A stretch of 64,000 bases of DNA from positions 124,001 through 188,000 of the forward strand of contig NW_027480594.1 of the NCBI RefSeq assembly GCF_051401765.1, written 5' to 3'. Below are positions 1 through 12,736 of the stretch, one piece after another. Source of the stretch: Calliopsis andreniformis (Eukaryota > Arthropoda > Insecta > Hymenoptera > Andrenidae). The first letter of the stretch is position 1. Each line of letters opens with the position of its first letter. The notes under the pieces are model-generated. The model was given only the letters and a program-made list of their open reading frames with translations. It had not been told where the DNA came from and did not search any database. A program made the translations under genes and the position numbers.

Positions 1-1853
1 ATCTTCAATCCTCAATCCTCAATCCTCAATTCCCAATCCTCAATCCTTAATCCTCAGACCTCAAACATCAATATTCAACCCTCAGTCCTCGTCCTCAATC
101 CACAACCCTCAATCCTCAATCCTCAATATTCAATCCTCAATACTCAATCTTCAATCCTCAATCCTCAGTGATCAATACTCAATCTTCAATACTCAACCCT
201 CAATCCTCAATCCTCAACCCTCAATCCTCAATCCTCAATCCTCAATCCTCAATGCCCATTTCCCAAACCTCAATCCTCAACCCTCAGCCCTCATCCTCAA
301 ATCTCAATTCTCAATCCTCAATCTTCAATACCCAATCCTCAGTTTCAATCCTCAATCCTCAATCCTCAATTCTCAATCCTCAATCCTCAGTCCTCAGTCC
401 TCAAACCGCAATCCTCAACCCTCAGCCCTCATCCTCCATCCTCAATCCTCAATCCTCAATCCTCAATCCTCAATCTTCGATCCTCAATTCTCACTCCTCA
501 ATCCTCAATCCTCAATCCTCATTCCTCAAACCTCAATCGTCAACCCTCAGTTCTCATACTCAATTCTCAATTCTCAATCCTCAACCCTCAATCCTCAATC
601 TTCAATCCTCAATAATCAATCTCCAATTCTAGATCCTCAATCCCCAATCTTCAATCCTTAATCCTCAATATTCAATGCCCAATCCCCAGTACACAATCTT
701 CAATCCTCGATGCTCGATCCTCAATCCTCAATCCTCAGTCCTCAGTCCTCAATCTTCAATCCTCAAACCTCAATCCTCAACCGTCAGTCCTCATTCTCCA
801 TCCTCAATCCTCAATCCTCAATCCCCAATCTTCAATCCCCAATACTCAATCTTCAATCCTCAATCCTTAATCCTCAATCCTCAATCCTCAATCCTCAGGC
901 ATCAATACTCAATCTGCAATACTCAATCCTCAATCCTCAATCCTCAATCCTCAATCCTCAATCCTCAACCATCAATCCTCATTCCTCAGACCTCAATCCT
1001 CAACCCTCAGTCCTCATCCTCAATTCTCAATTCTCAATCCTCAATACTCAATCTGCAATCCTCAATCCTCAAACCTCAATCCTCAATCCTCATTCTTCAA
1101 TCCTCAATGCCCAATCCTCAATCCTCAACCCTCAATCCTCAATCCTCAATCCTCAATCCTCAATGCCCATTTCCCAAACCTCAATCCTCAACCCTCAGCC
1201 CTCATCCTCAAATCTCAATCCTCAATCCTCAATCATCAATCCTCAATCTTCAATCCTCAATCCTCAACCCTCAATTCTCAATCCTCAAACCTCAATCCTC
1301 AACACTCAATTCTCAATCCTCAATCTTCAACCCTCAATCCTCAATCCTCAAACCCCAATCCTCAATCCTCAGGCATCAATACTCAATCTTCAATACTCAA
1401 TCCTCAATCCTCAATCCTCAATCCTCAATCCTCAACCCTCAATCCTCATTCCTCAAACCTCAATCCTCAACCCTCGGTCCTCATCCTCAATTCTCAATTC
1501 TCAATTCTCAATCCTCAATACTCAATCCTCAATCTTCAATACTCAGTAATCAACCTCCAATCCTAGATCCTCAATTCCCAATCTTCAATCCTTAATCCCC
1601 AATCTTCAATCCTTAATTCTCAATCGTCAACCTTCGATCCTCAATACTCAATCTTCAATCCTCAATCCTCAATCCTCAATCCTCAATCCTTAATCCTCAA
1701 TCGTCAATCCTCAATCCTCAATCCTCAACCATCAATCCTCAATCCTCAATCCTCAATCCTCAATCCTCAATCCTCATTCTTCAATACTCAATACCCAATC
1801 CTCAATCTTCAATCCTCAATCCTCAATCCTCAATTCTCAATCCTCAATCCTCA

Positions 1854-2590
1854 GTGCTCTGTCCTCAAACCTCAATCCTCTACCCTCAGCCCTCATCCTC
1901 CATCCTCAATCCTCAATCATCAATCCTCAATCTTATGTCCTCAATATTCAATCTTCTATCCACAATCCTCAATCCTCAATCCTCAATCCTCAGTGATCAA
2001 TACTCAATCTTCAATACTCAACCCTCAATCCTCAATCCTCAACCCTCAATCCTCAATCCCCAATCCTCAATCCTCAATGCCCATTTCCCAAACCTCAATC
2101 CTCAACCCTCAGCCCTCATCCTCAAATCTCAATTCTCAATCCTCAATCATCAATCCTCAATCTTCAACCCTCAATCCTCAATCCTCAATCCTCAGTACTC
2201 AATCCTCAATCCTCAACCTTCAATCCTCAATACTCAATCTTCAATCCTCAATCCTCAATCCTCAATCCTCAATCCTCAATCTTCTTTCCTCAATCCTCAA
2301 TCCTCAATCTTCTATCCTCAATACTCAATCTGCAATCCTCAATCCTCAAACCTCAATCCTCAATCCTCATTCTTCAATCCTCAATGCCCAATCCTCAATC
2401 TTCAATCCTCAATCCTCAATCCTCAATCCACAACCCTCAATCCTCAGTCCTCAATATTCAATCATCAATATTCAATCTTCAATCCTCAATCCTCAATCCT
2501 CAATCCTCAATTCTGAATTCTCAATCTTCAATCCTCAATCCTCAATCCTCAATCCTCAAACCTCAATCCTGAATCCACAATCCTGAATCC
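1854..2590. repeat. Module copy shared with 8688 and 13292
   Basis: The stretch starting at the GTGCTCTGTCC landmark recurs at offset 6,834 (8688 onward) and again 4,604 bases later (13292 onward). The three copies share the order CTCTGTCC, CTTATGTCC, GTGATCAA, CAATGCCCATTTCC, CAATCTTCTTTCC. Near 2,413 this copy lacks about 69 bases present at about 9,250, after which the offset to the 8.7 kb copy becomes 6,903 and continues to at least 3.25 kb. Since 69 is not a multiple of 7, the difference includes a 6-base unit. Confidence 0.75.
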
Positions 2591-4591
2591 TCAATCTTCA
2601 GACCTCAGTCCTCAACAATCAGTCGTCAATTCTCAGTCCTCAATAGAATATCATCAATTCACACATTTCAATACTCAATACTCAATCTGCAAACTTCAAA
2701 TCTCTATAAACACACATCAATTCTCATCACTCAACCTTCAACACTCAGTCCCCAATCCTCAAACTTCAATCCTCAATCCTCAATCCTCAATTCTCAATCC
2801 TCAATCCTCAATCCTCAATCCTTAATCCTCAATCGTCAATCTTCAATCCTCAATACTCAATCTTCAATCCTCAATCCTCAATCCTCAATCCTCAATCCTC
2901 ATTCTTCAATCATCAATACCCAATCCTCAGTTTCAATCCTCAATCCTCAATCCTCAATTCTCAATCCTCAATCCTCAGTCCTCAGTCCTCAAACCGCAAT
3001 CCTCAACCCTCAGCCCTCACCCTCCATCCTCAATCCTTAATCCTCAATCCTCAATCCTCAATCTTCAATCCTCAATTCTCACTCCTCAATCCTCAATCCT
3101 CAATCCTCATTCCTCAAACCACAATCGTCAACCCTCAGTTCTCATACTCAATTCTCAATTCTCAATCCTCAATCCTCAATCCTCAATCTTCAATCCTCAA
3201 TAATCAATCTCCAATTCTAGATCCTCAATCCCCAATCTTCAATCCTTAATCCTCAATATTCAATGCCCAATCCCCAGTACTCAATCTTCAATCCTCGATG
3301 CTCAATCCTCAATCCTCAATCCTCAGTCCTCAGTCCTCAATCTTCAATCCTCAAACCTCAATCCTCAACCGTCAGTCCTCATTCTCCATCCTCAATCCTC
3401 AATCCTCAATCCTCAATCTTCAATCCCCAATACTCAATCTTCAATCCTCAATCCTTAATCCTCAATCATCAATCCTCAATCCTCAGGCATCAATACTCAA
3501 TCTGCAATACTCAATCCTCAATCCTCAATACTCAATCTTCAATCCTCAATCCTCAATTCTCAATCCTCATTCTTCAATCCTCAATACCCAATCCTCAATC
3601 TTCAATACTCAACCCTCAGTCCTCGTCCTCAATCCTCAACCCTCAATCCTCCATCCTCAATCTTCAGACATCAGTCCTCAACAATCAGTCGTCAATTCTC
3701 AGTCCTCAATAGAATATCATCAATTCACACATTTCAATACTCAATACTCAATCTGCAATCTTCAAATCTCTATCCACAAACATCAATTCTCATCACTCAA
3801 CCTTCAACACTCAGTCCCCAATCCTCAAACTTCAATCCTCAATCCTCAATCCTCAATTCTCAATCCTCAATCCTCAATCCTCAATCCTTAATCCTCAATC
3901 GTCAATCTTCAATCCTCAATACTCAATCTTCAATCCTCAATCCTCAATCCTCAATCCTCAATCCTCATTCTTCAATCATCAATACCCAATCCTCAGCTTC
4001 AATCCTCAATCCTCAATCCTCAATTCTCAATCCTCAATCCTCAGTCCTCAGTCCTCAAACCGCAATCCTCAACCCTCAGCCCTCATCCTCCATCCTCAAT
4101 CCTCAATCCTCAATCCTCAATCCTCAATCTTCAATCCTCAATTATCACTCCTCAATCCTCAATCCTCAATCCTCATTCCTCAAACCTCAATCGTCAACCC
4201 TCAGTTCTCATACTCAATTCTCAATTCTCAATCCTCAATCCTCAATCCTCAATCTTCAATCCTCAATAATCAATCTCCAATTCTAGATCCTCAATCCCCA
4301 ATCTTCAATCCTTAATCCTCAATATTCAATGCCCAATCCCCAGTACTCAATCTTCAATCCTCGATGCTCAATCCTCAATCCTCAATCCTCAGTCCTCAGT
4401 CCTCAATCTTCAATCCTCAAACCTCAATCCTCAACCGTCAGTCCTCATTCTCCATCCTCAATCCTCAATCCTCAATCCTCAATCTTCAATCCCCAATACT
4501 CAATCTTCAATCCTCAATCCTTAATCCTCAATCCTCAATCCTCAATCCTCAGGCATCAATACTCAATCTGCAATACTCAATCCTCAATCCT
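2588..4591. repeat. 1,066 bp tandem duplication
   Basis: Two successive copies are offset by exactly 1,066 bases at widely separated landmarks: CAATAGAATATC at 2641 and 3707, and ATGCCCAATCCCCAGTAC at 3263 and 4329. The left edge is seen where ATCCTCAATCTTCAG aligns at about 2588 and 3654. The copies stay alike to about 3525 and 4591, then diverge. The second copy reads CAGACATCAG where the first reads CAGACCTCAG, so they are not identical. Confidence 0.8.
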
Positions 4592-6663
4592 CAATCCTCA
4601 ATCCTCAATCCTCAACCATCAATCCTCATTCCTCAAACCTCAATCCTCAACCCTCAGTCCTCATCCTCAATTCTCAATTCTCAATCCTCAATACTCAATC
4701 TGCAATCCTCAATCCTCAAACCTCAATCCTCAATCCTCATTCTTCAATCCTCAATGCCCAATCCTCAATCCTCAACCCTCAATCCTCAATCCTCAATCCT
4801 CAATCCTCAATGCCCATTTCCCAAACCTCAATCCTCAACCCTCAGCCCTCATCCTTAAATCTCAATTCTCAATCCTCAATCATCAATCCTCAATCTTCAA
4901 TCCTCAATCCTCAACCCTCAATTCTCAATCCTCAAACCTCAATCCTCAACACTCAATTCTCAATCCTCAATCTTCAACCCTCAATCCTCAATCCTCAATC
5001 CCCAATCCTCAATCCTCAGGCATCAATACTCAATCTTCAATACTCAATCCTCAATCCTCAATCCTCAATCCTCAATCCTCAACCCTCAATCCTCATTCCT
5101 CAAACCTCAATCCTCAACCCTCGGTCCTCATCCTCAATCCTCAATTCTCAATTCTCAATCCTCAATCCTCAATCCTCAATCTTCAATACTCAGTAATCAA
5201 CCTCCAATCCTAGATCCTCAATTCCCAATCTTCAATCCTTAATCCCCAATCTTCAATCCTTAATTCTCAATCGTCAACCTTCAATCCTCAATACTCAATC
5301 TTCAATCCTCAATCCTCAATCCTCAATCCTCAATCCTTAATCCTCAATCGTCAATCCTCAATCCTCAATCCTCAACCATCAATCCTCATTCCTCAAACCT
5401 CAATCCTCAACCCTCAGTCCTCATCCTCAATTCTCAATTCTCAATCCTCAATACTCAATCTGCAATCCTCAATCCTCAATTCTCAATCCTCAATCCTCAG
5501 TGCTCTGTCCTCAAACCTCAATCCTCTACCCTCAGCCCTCATCCTCCATCCTCAATCCTCAATCATCAATCCTCAATCTTATATCCTCAATATTCAATCT
5601 TCAATCCACAATCCTCAATCCTCAATCCTCAATCCTCAATCCTCAGTGATCAACACTCAATCTTCAATACTCAACCCTCAATCCTCAATCCTCAACCCTC
5701 AATCCTCAATCCTCAATCCTCAATCCTCAATGCCCATTTCCCAAACCTGAATCCTCAACCCTCAGCCCTCATCCTCAAATCTCAATTCTCAATCCTCAAT
5801 CATCAATCCTCAATCTTCAACCCTCAATCCTCAATCCTCAATCCTCAGTATTCAATCCTCAATCCTCAACCTTCAATCCTCAATACTCAATCTTCAATCC
5901 TCAATCCTCAATCCTCAATCCTCAATCCTCAATCTTCAATCCTCAATCCTCAATCCTCAATTCTCAACCCTCAATCCTTAATCCTCAGACATCAAACATC
6001 AATATTCAACCCTCAGTCCTCCTCCTCAATCCACAACCCTCAATCCTCAGTCCTCAATATTCAATCATCAATATTCAATCTTCAATCCTCAATCTTCAAT
6101 CCTCAATCCTCACTTCTGAATCCTCAATCTTCAATCCTCAATCCTCAATCCTCAATACTCAATCCTCAATCTTCAATCCTGAATACCCACTCCTCAACCT
6201 TCAATCCTCAATCCTCAATCCTCAATCCTAATTCCTCAATCCTCATTCTTCAATCATCAATACCCAATCCTCAATTTCAATCCTCAATCCTCAATCCTCA
6301 ATTCTCAATCCTCAATCCTCAATCCTCATTCCTCAAACCTCAATCCTCAACCCTCAGTTCTCACACTCAATTCTCAATTCTCAATCCTCAATGCTCAATC
6401 CTCAATCTTCAATGCTCAATAATCAATCTCCAATTCTAGATCCTCAATCCCCAATCTTCAATCCTTAATCCTCAATATTCAATCCCCAATCCCCAGTACT
6501 CAATCTTCAATCCTCAATGCTCAATCCTCAATCCTCAATCCTCAGTCCTCAGTCCTCAACCTTCAATCCTCAAACCTCAATCCTCAACCGTCAGTCCTCA
6601 TTCTCCATCCTCAATCCTCAATCCTCAATCCTCAATCTTCAATCCCCAATACTCAATCTTCAA
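3295..6663. repeat. Segment recurring at 18.1-21.2 kb (left copy)
   Basis: From about 3295 to 4362 this segment matches 18092-19159 at offset 14,797. From about 4649 to 6663 it matches 19181-21195 at offset 14,532. The offset change means the right copy lacks about 265 bases between 4362 and 4649. Landmarks checked include CAGTCC at 3324/18121, ATGCCC at 4810/19342, GTGATCAACACTC near 5647/20179 and the ATGCTCAATCC at 6517/21049. The right edge is where CAATCCTC here faces CAATTCTC in the other copy. Confidence 0.8.
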
Positions 6664-6702
6664 TCCTCAATCCTCAATCCTCAATCCTCAATCCTCAATC
6701 CT

Positions 6703-8303
6703 CAGGCATCAATACTCAATCTGCAATACTCAATCCTCAATCCTCAATCCTCAATCCTCAATCCTCAACCGTCAATCCTCATTCCTCAAACCTCAATCCT
6801 CAATCCTCATTCCTCAATACCCAATCCTCAATCTTCAATCCTCAATCCTCAATCCTCAATTCCCAATCCTCAATCCTTAATCCTCAGACCTCAAACATCA
6901 ATATTCAACCCTCAGTCCTCGTCCTCAATCCACAACCCTCAATCCTCAATCCTCAATATTCAATCCTCAATACTCAATCTTCAATCCTCAATCCTCAATC
7001 CTCAATCCTCATTCTTCAATCCTCAATACCCAATCCTCAATCTTCAATACTCAATCCTCAATCCTCAATTCTCAGTCCTCAATCCTCAATCCCCAGACCT
7101 CAAACATCAATACTCAACCCTCAGTCCTCGTCCTCAATCCTCAACCCTCAATCCTCCATCCTCAATCTTCAGACCTCAGTCCTCAACAATCAGTCGTCAA
7201 TTCTCAGTCCTCAATAGAATATCATCAATTCACACATTTCAATACTCAATACTCAATCTGCAATCTTCAAATCTCTATCCACAAACATCAATTCTCATCA
7301 CTCAACCCTCAACACTCAGTCCCCAATCCGCAATCTTCAATCCTCAATCCTCAATCCTCAATTCTCAATCCTCAAACCTCAATCCTCAACACTCAATTCT
7401 CAATCCTGAATCTTCAACCCTCAATCCTCAATCCTCAAACCCCAATCCTCAATCCTCAGGCATCAATACTCAATCTTCAATACTCAATCCTCAATCCTCA
7501 ATCCTCAATCCTCAATCCTCAACCGTCAATACTCATTCCTCAAACCTCAATCCTCAATCCTCATTCCTCAATACCCAATCCTCAATCTTCAATCCTCAAT
7601 CCTCAATCCTCAATTCCCAATCCTCAATCCTTAATCCTCAGACCTCAAACATCAATATTCAACCCTCAGTCCTCGTCCTCAATCCACAACCCTCAATCCT
7701 CAATCCTCAATATTCAATCCTCAATACTCAATCTTCAATCCTCAATCCTCAATCCTCAATCCTCATTCTTCAATCCTCAATACCCAATCCTCAATCTTCA
7801 ATACTCAATCCTCAATCCTCAATTCTCAGTCCTCAATCCTCAATCCCCAGACCTCAAACATCAATACTCAACCCTCAGTCCTCGTCCTCAATCCTCAACC
7901 CTCAATCCTCCATCCTCAATCTTCAGACCTCAGTCCTCAACAATCAGTCGTCAATTCTCAGTCCTCAATAGAATATCATCAATTCACACATTTCAATACT
8001 CAATACTCAATCTGCAATCTTCAAATCTCTATCCACAAACATCAATTCTCATCACTCAACCCTCAACACTCAGTCCCCAATCCGCAATCTTCAATCCTCA
8101 ATCCTCAATCCTCAATTCTCAATCCTCAAACCTCAATCCTCAACACTCAATTCTCAATCCTGAATCTTCAACCCTCAATCCTCAATCCTCAAACCCCAAT
8201 CCTCAATCCTCAGGCATCAATACTCAATCTTCAATACTCAATCCTCAATCCTCAATCCTCAATCCTCAATCCTCAACCGTCAATCCTCATTCCTCAAACC
8301 TCA
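6703..8303. repeat. 754 bp tandem repeat, two full copies plus a partial third
   Basis: The landmark CAGGCATCAATACTCAATCT occurs at 6703, 7457 and 8211, exactly 754 bases apart. CAATAGAATATCATC (7212/7966) and CAATATTCAACCCTCAG (near 6900/7654) keep the same offset. The third copy follows the repeat for about 90 bases and then diverges near 8303. Since 754 is not a multiple of 7, each unit carries a net register shift. The related locus at 16128-17160 (offset 9,611) holds only one unit, between CAGGCAT landmarks at 16314 and 17068, which suggests the doubling here is a local event. Confidence 0.85.
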
Positions 8304-8687
8304 ATCCACAACCCTCGGTCCTCATCCTCAATTCTCAATTCTCAATTCTCAATCCTCAATCCTCAATCCTCAATCTTCAATACTCAGTAATCAACCTCCA
8401 ATCCTAGATCCTCAATTCCCAATCTTCAATCCTTAATCCCCAATCTTCAATCCTTAATTCTCAATCGTCAATCTTCAATCCTCAATACTCAATCTTCAAT
8501 CCTCAATCCTCAATCCTCAATCCTCAATCCTTAATCCTCAATCGTCAATCTTCAATCCTCACTACTCAATCTTCAATCCTCAATCCTCAATCCTCAATCC
8601 TCGATCCTCATTCTTCAATACTCAATACACAATCCTCAATCTTCAATCCTCAATCCTCAATCCTCAATTCTCAATCCTCAATCCTCA

Positions 8688-9424
8688 GTGCTCTGTCCTC
8701 AAACCTCAATCCTCTACCCTCAGCCCTCATCCTCCATCCTCAATCCTCAATCATCAATCCTCAATCTTATGTCCTCAATATTCAATCTTCTATCCACAAT
8801 CCTCAATCCTCAATCCTCAATCCTCAGTGATCAAGACTCAATCTTCAATACTCAACCCTCAATCCTCAATCCTCAACCCTCAATCCTCAATCCTCAATCC
8901 TCAATCCTCAATGCCCATTTCCCAAACCTCAATCCTCAACCCTCAGCCCTCATCCTCAAATCTCAATTCTCAATCCTCAATCATCAATCCTCAATCTTCA
9001 ACCCTCAATCCTCAATCCTCAATCCTCAGTACTCAATCCTCAATCCTCAACCTTCAATCCTCAATACTCAATCTTCAATCCTCAATCCTCAATCCTCAAT
9101 CCTCAATCCTCAATCTTCTTTCCTCAATCCTCAATCCTCAATCTTCAATCCTCAATACTCAATCTGCAATCCTCAATCCTCAAACCTCAATCCTCAATCC
9201 TCATTCTTCAATCCTCAATGCCCAATCCTCAATCTTCAATCCTCAATCCTCAATCCTCAATTCTCAACCCTCAATCCTTAATCCTCAGACCTCAAACATC
9301 AATATCCAACCCTCAGTCCTCCTCCTCAATCCACAACCCTCAATCCTCAGTCCTCAATATTCAATCATCAATATTCAATCTTCAATCCTCAATCCTCAAT
9401 CCTCAATCCTCAATTCTGAATTCT
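8688..9424. repeat. Module copy shared with 1854 and 13292
   Basis: This is the second copy of the GTGCTCTGTCC to GTGATCAA to CAATGCCCATTT module. It differs from the 1854 copy by a GATCAAGAC reading where the other has GATCAATAC, and by about 69 extra bases around 9,250 that contain the CAGACCTCAAACATC string. Its right part flows directly into the 1,890 bp tandem duplication. Confidence 0.7.
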
Positions 9425-10950
9425 CAATCTTCAATCCTCAATCCTCAATCCTCAATCCTCAAGCCTCAATCCTGAATCCACAATCCTGAATCCTCAATCT
9501 TCAGACCTCAGTCCTCAACAATCAGTCGTCAATTCTCAGTCCTCAATAGAATATCATCAATTCACACATTTCAATACTCAATACTCAATCTGCAAACTTC
9601 AAATCTCTATCCACAAACATCAATTCTCATCACTCAACCTTCAACACTCAGTCCCCAATCCTCAAACTTCAATCCTCAATCCTCAATCCTCAATTCTCAA
9701 TCCTCAATCCTCAATCCTCAATCCTTAATACTCAATCGTCAATCTTCAATCCTCAATACTCAATCTTCAATCCTCAATCCTCAATCCTCAATCCTCAATC
9801 CTCATTCTTCAATCATCAATACCCAATCCTCAGTTTCAATCCTCAATCCTCAATCCTCAATTCTCAATCCTCAATCCTCAGTCCTCAGTCCTCAAACCGC
9901 AATCCTCAACCCTCAGCCCTCATCCTCCATCCTCAATCCTCAATCCTCAATCCTCAATCCTCAATCTTCAATCCTCAATTCTCACTCCTCAATCCTCAAT
10001 CCTCAATCCTCATTCCTCAAACCTCAATCGTCAACCCTCAGTTCTCATACTCAATTCTCAATTCTCAATCCTCAATCCTCAATCCTCAATCTTCAATCCT
10101 CAATAATCAATCTCCAATTCTAGATCCTCAATCCCCAATCTTCAATCCTTAATCCTCAATATTCAATGCCCAATCCCCAGTACTCAATCTTCAATCCTCG
10201 ATGCTCAATCCTCAATCCTCAATCCTCAGTCCTCAGTCCTCAATCTTCAATCCTCAAACCTCAATCCTCAACCGTCAGTCCTCATTCTCCATCCTCAATC
10301 CTCAATCCTCAATCCTCAATCTTCAATCCCCAATACTCAATCTTCAATCCTCAATCCTTAATCCTCAATCCTCAATCCTCAATCCTCAGGCATCAATACT
10401 CAATCTGCAATACTCAATCCTCAATCCTCAATACTCAATCTCCAATCCTCAATCCTCAATCCTCAATCCTCATTCTTCAATCCTCAATACCCAATCCTCA
10501 ATCTTCAATACTCAACCCTCAGTCCTCGTCCTCAATCCTCAACCCTCAATCCTCCATCCTCAATCTTCAGACATCAGTCCTCAACAATCAGTCGTCAATT
10601 CTCAGTCCTCAATAGAATATCATCAATTCACACATTTCAATACTCAATACTCAATCTGCAATCTTCAAATCTCTATCCACAAACATCAATTCTCATCACT
10701 CAACCCTCAACACTCAGTCCCCAATCCGCAATCTTCAATCCTCAATCCTCAATCCTCAATTCTCAATCCTCAAACCTCAATCCTCAATCCTCAATCCTCA
10801 ATGCCCATTTCCCAAACCTCAATCCTCAACCCTCAGCCCTCATCCTCAAATCTCAATTCTCAATCCTCAATCATCAATCCTCAATCTTCAACCCTCAATC
10901 CTCAATCCTCAATCCTCAGTACTCAATCCTCAATCCTCAACCTTCAATCC

Positions 10951-11090
10951 TCAATACTCAATCTTCAATCCTCAATCCTCAATCCTCAATCCTCAATCCT
11001 CAATCTTCTTTCCTCAATCCTCAATACTCAATCTTCAATCCTCAATCCTCAATCCTCAATCCTCAATCCTCAATCTTCTTTCCTCAATCC
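10951..11090. repeat. 70 bp internal tandem duplication
   Basis: A 70 bp string running from TCAATACTCAATCTTC to CAATCTTCTTTCCTCAATCC occurs twice back to back, at 10951-11020 and 11021-11090. The parallel stretch in the first 1,890 bp copy, from about 9061, has it only once. Ten monomers gained in one copy is what slippage or unequal exchange at monomer level would give. Confidence 0.85.
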
Positions 11091-12570
11091 TCAATCCTCA
11101 ATCTTCAATCCTCAATACTCAATCTGCAATCCTCAATCCTCAAACCTCAATCCTCAATCCTCATTCTTCAATCCTCAATGCCCAATCCTCAATCTTCAAT
11201 CCTCAATCCTCAATCCTCAATTCTCAACCCTCAATCCTTAATCCTCAGACCTCAAACATCAATATCCAACCCTCAGTCCTCCTCCTCAATCCACAACCCT
11301 CAATCCTCAGTCCTCAATATTCAATCATCAATATTCAATCTTCAATCCTCAATCCTCAATCCTCAATCCTCAATTCTGAATTCTCAATCTTCAATCCTCA
11401 ATCCTCAATCCTCAATCCTCAAGCCTCAATCCTGAATCCACAATCCTGAATCCTCAATCTTCAGACCTCAGTCCTCAACAATCAGTCGTCAATTCTCAGT
11501 CCTCAATAGAATATCATCAATTCACACATTTCAATACTCAATACTCAATCTGCAAACTTCAAATCTCTATCCACAAACATCAATTCTCATCACTCAACCT
11601 TCAACACTCAGTCCCCAATCCTCAAACTTCAATCCTCAATCCTCAATCCTCAATTCTCAATCCTCAATCCTCAATCCTCAATCCTTAATACTCAATCGTC
11701 AATCTTCAATCCTCAATACTCAATCTTCAATCCTCAATCCTCAATCCTCAATCCTCAATCCTCATTCTTCAATCATCAATACCCAATCCTCAGTTTCAAT
11801 CCTCAATCCTCAATCCTCAATTCTCAATCCTCAATCCTCAGTCCTCAGTCCTCAAACCGCAATCCTCAACCCTCAGCCCTCATCCTCCATCCTCAATCCT
11901 CAATCCTCAATCCTCAATCCTCAATCTTCAATCCTCAATTCTCACTCCTCAATCCTCAATCCTCAATCCTCATTCCTCAAACCTCAATCGTCAACCCTCA
12001 GTTCTCATACTCAATTCTCAATTCTCAATCCTCAATCCTCAATCCTCAATCTTCAATCCTCAATAATCAATCTCCAATTCTAGATCCTCAATCCCCAATC
12101 TTCAATCCTTAATCCTCAATATTCAATGCCCAATCCCCAGTACTCAATCTTCAATCCTCGATGCTCAATCCTCAATCCTCAATCCTCAGTCCTCAGTCCT
12201 CAATCTTCAATCCTCAAACCTCAATCCTCAACCGTCAGTCCTCATTCTCCATCCTCAATCCTCAATCCTCAATCCTCAATCTTCAATCCCCAATACTCAA
12301 TCTTCAATCCTCAATCCTTAATCCTCAATCCTCAATCCTCAATCCTCAGGCATCAATACTCAATCTGCAATACTCAATCCTCAATCCTCAATACTCAATC
12401 TTCAATCCTCAATCCTCAATCCTCAATCCTCATTCTTCAATCCTCAATACCCAATCCTCAATCTTCAATACTCAACCCTCAGTCCTCGTCCTCAATCCTC
12501 AACCCTCAATCCTCCATCCTCAATCTTCAGACATCAGTCCTCAACAATCAGTCGTCAATTCTCAGTCCTC

Positions 12571-12685
12571 AATAGAATATCATCAATTCACACATTTCAA
12601 TACTCAATACTCAATCTGCAATCTTCAAATCTCTATCCACAAACATCAATTCTCATCACTCAACCCTCAACACTCAGTCCCCAAT
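12571..12685. repeat. GAATATCATCAATT module: diverged monomers in perfect 7-base register
   Basis: This is a representative copy. It parses as TCAATAG, AATATCA, TCAATTC, ACACATT, TCAATAC, TCAATAC, TCAATCT, GCAATCT, TCAAATC, TCTATCC, ACAAACA, TCAATTC, TCATCAC, TCAACCC, TCAACAC, TCAGTCC. Other copies lie near 2643, 3709, 7214, 7968, 9546, 10613, 11506, 16828, 18508, 29071, 31442, 35643, 38802, 42165, 44779, 47387, 49995, 53592, 56955, 59570 and 62178. A related form, GAATATCCTCAATTCACAG, occurs near 30412, 34614, 42551, 45166, 47774, 57341, 59956 and 62564. The unbroken register argues for old satellite and against an inserted element. Confidence 0.8.
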
Positions 12686-12736
12686 CCGCAATCTTCAATC
12701 CTCAATCCTCAATCCTCAATTCTCAATCCTCAAACC

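Larger units (their letters stand above)
8887..12736. repeat. 1,890 bp tandem duplication (second copy 1,960 bp)
   Basis: The ATGCCCATTTCCC landmark at 8911 recurs at 10801, offset 1,890. From about 11,090 onward the offset becomes 1,960 and is kept at ATGCCCAATCC (9218/11178), ATGCCCAATCCCCAG (10166/12126) and CAAACCTCAATCC (10771/12731). The change is explained by a 70 bp internal duplication in the second copy. The junction is near 10777, where CAAACC is followed by a run of perfect monomers leading into ATGCCCATTT. The copies look nearly identical; a CAATCTCCAATCC versus CAATCTTCAATCC change near 10440/12400 is one difference. Confidence 0.85.

Noticed and set aside
168..2586. Asn/Gln/Ser/Pro-rich low-complexity or prion-like proteins
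   Set aside because: Composition is fully explained by translation of TCAATCC. Adjacent frames give the same peptide, which a real gene would not show.
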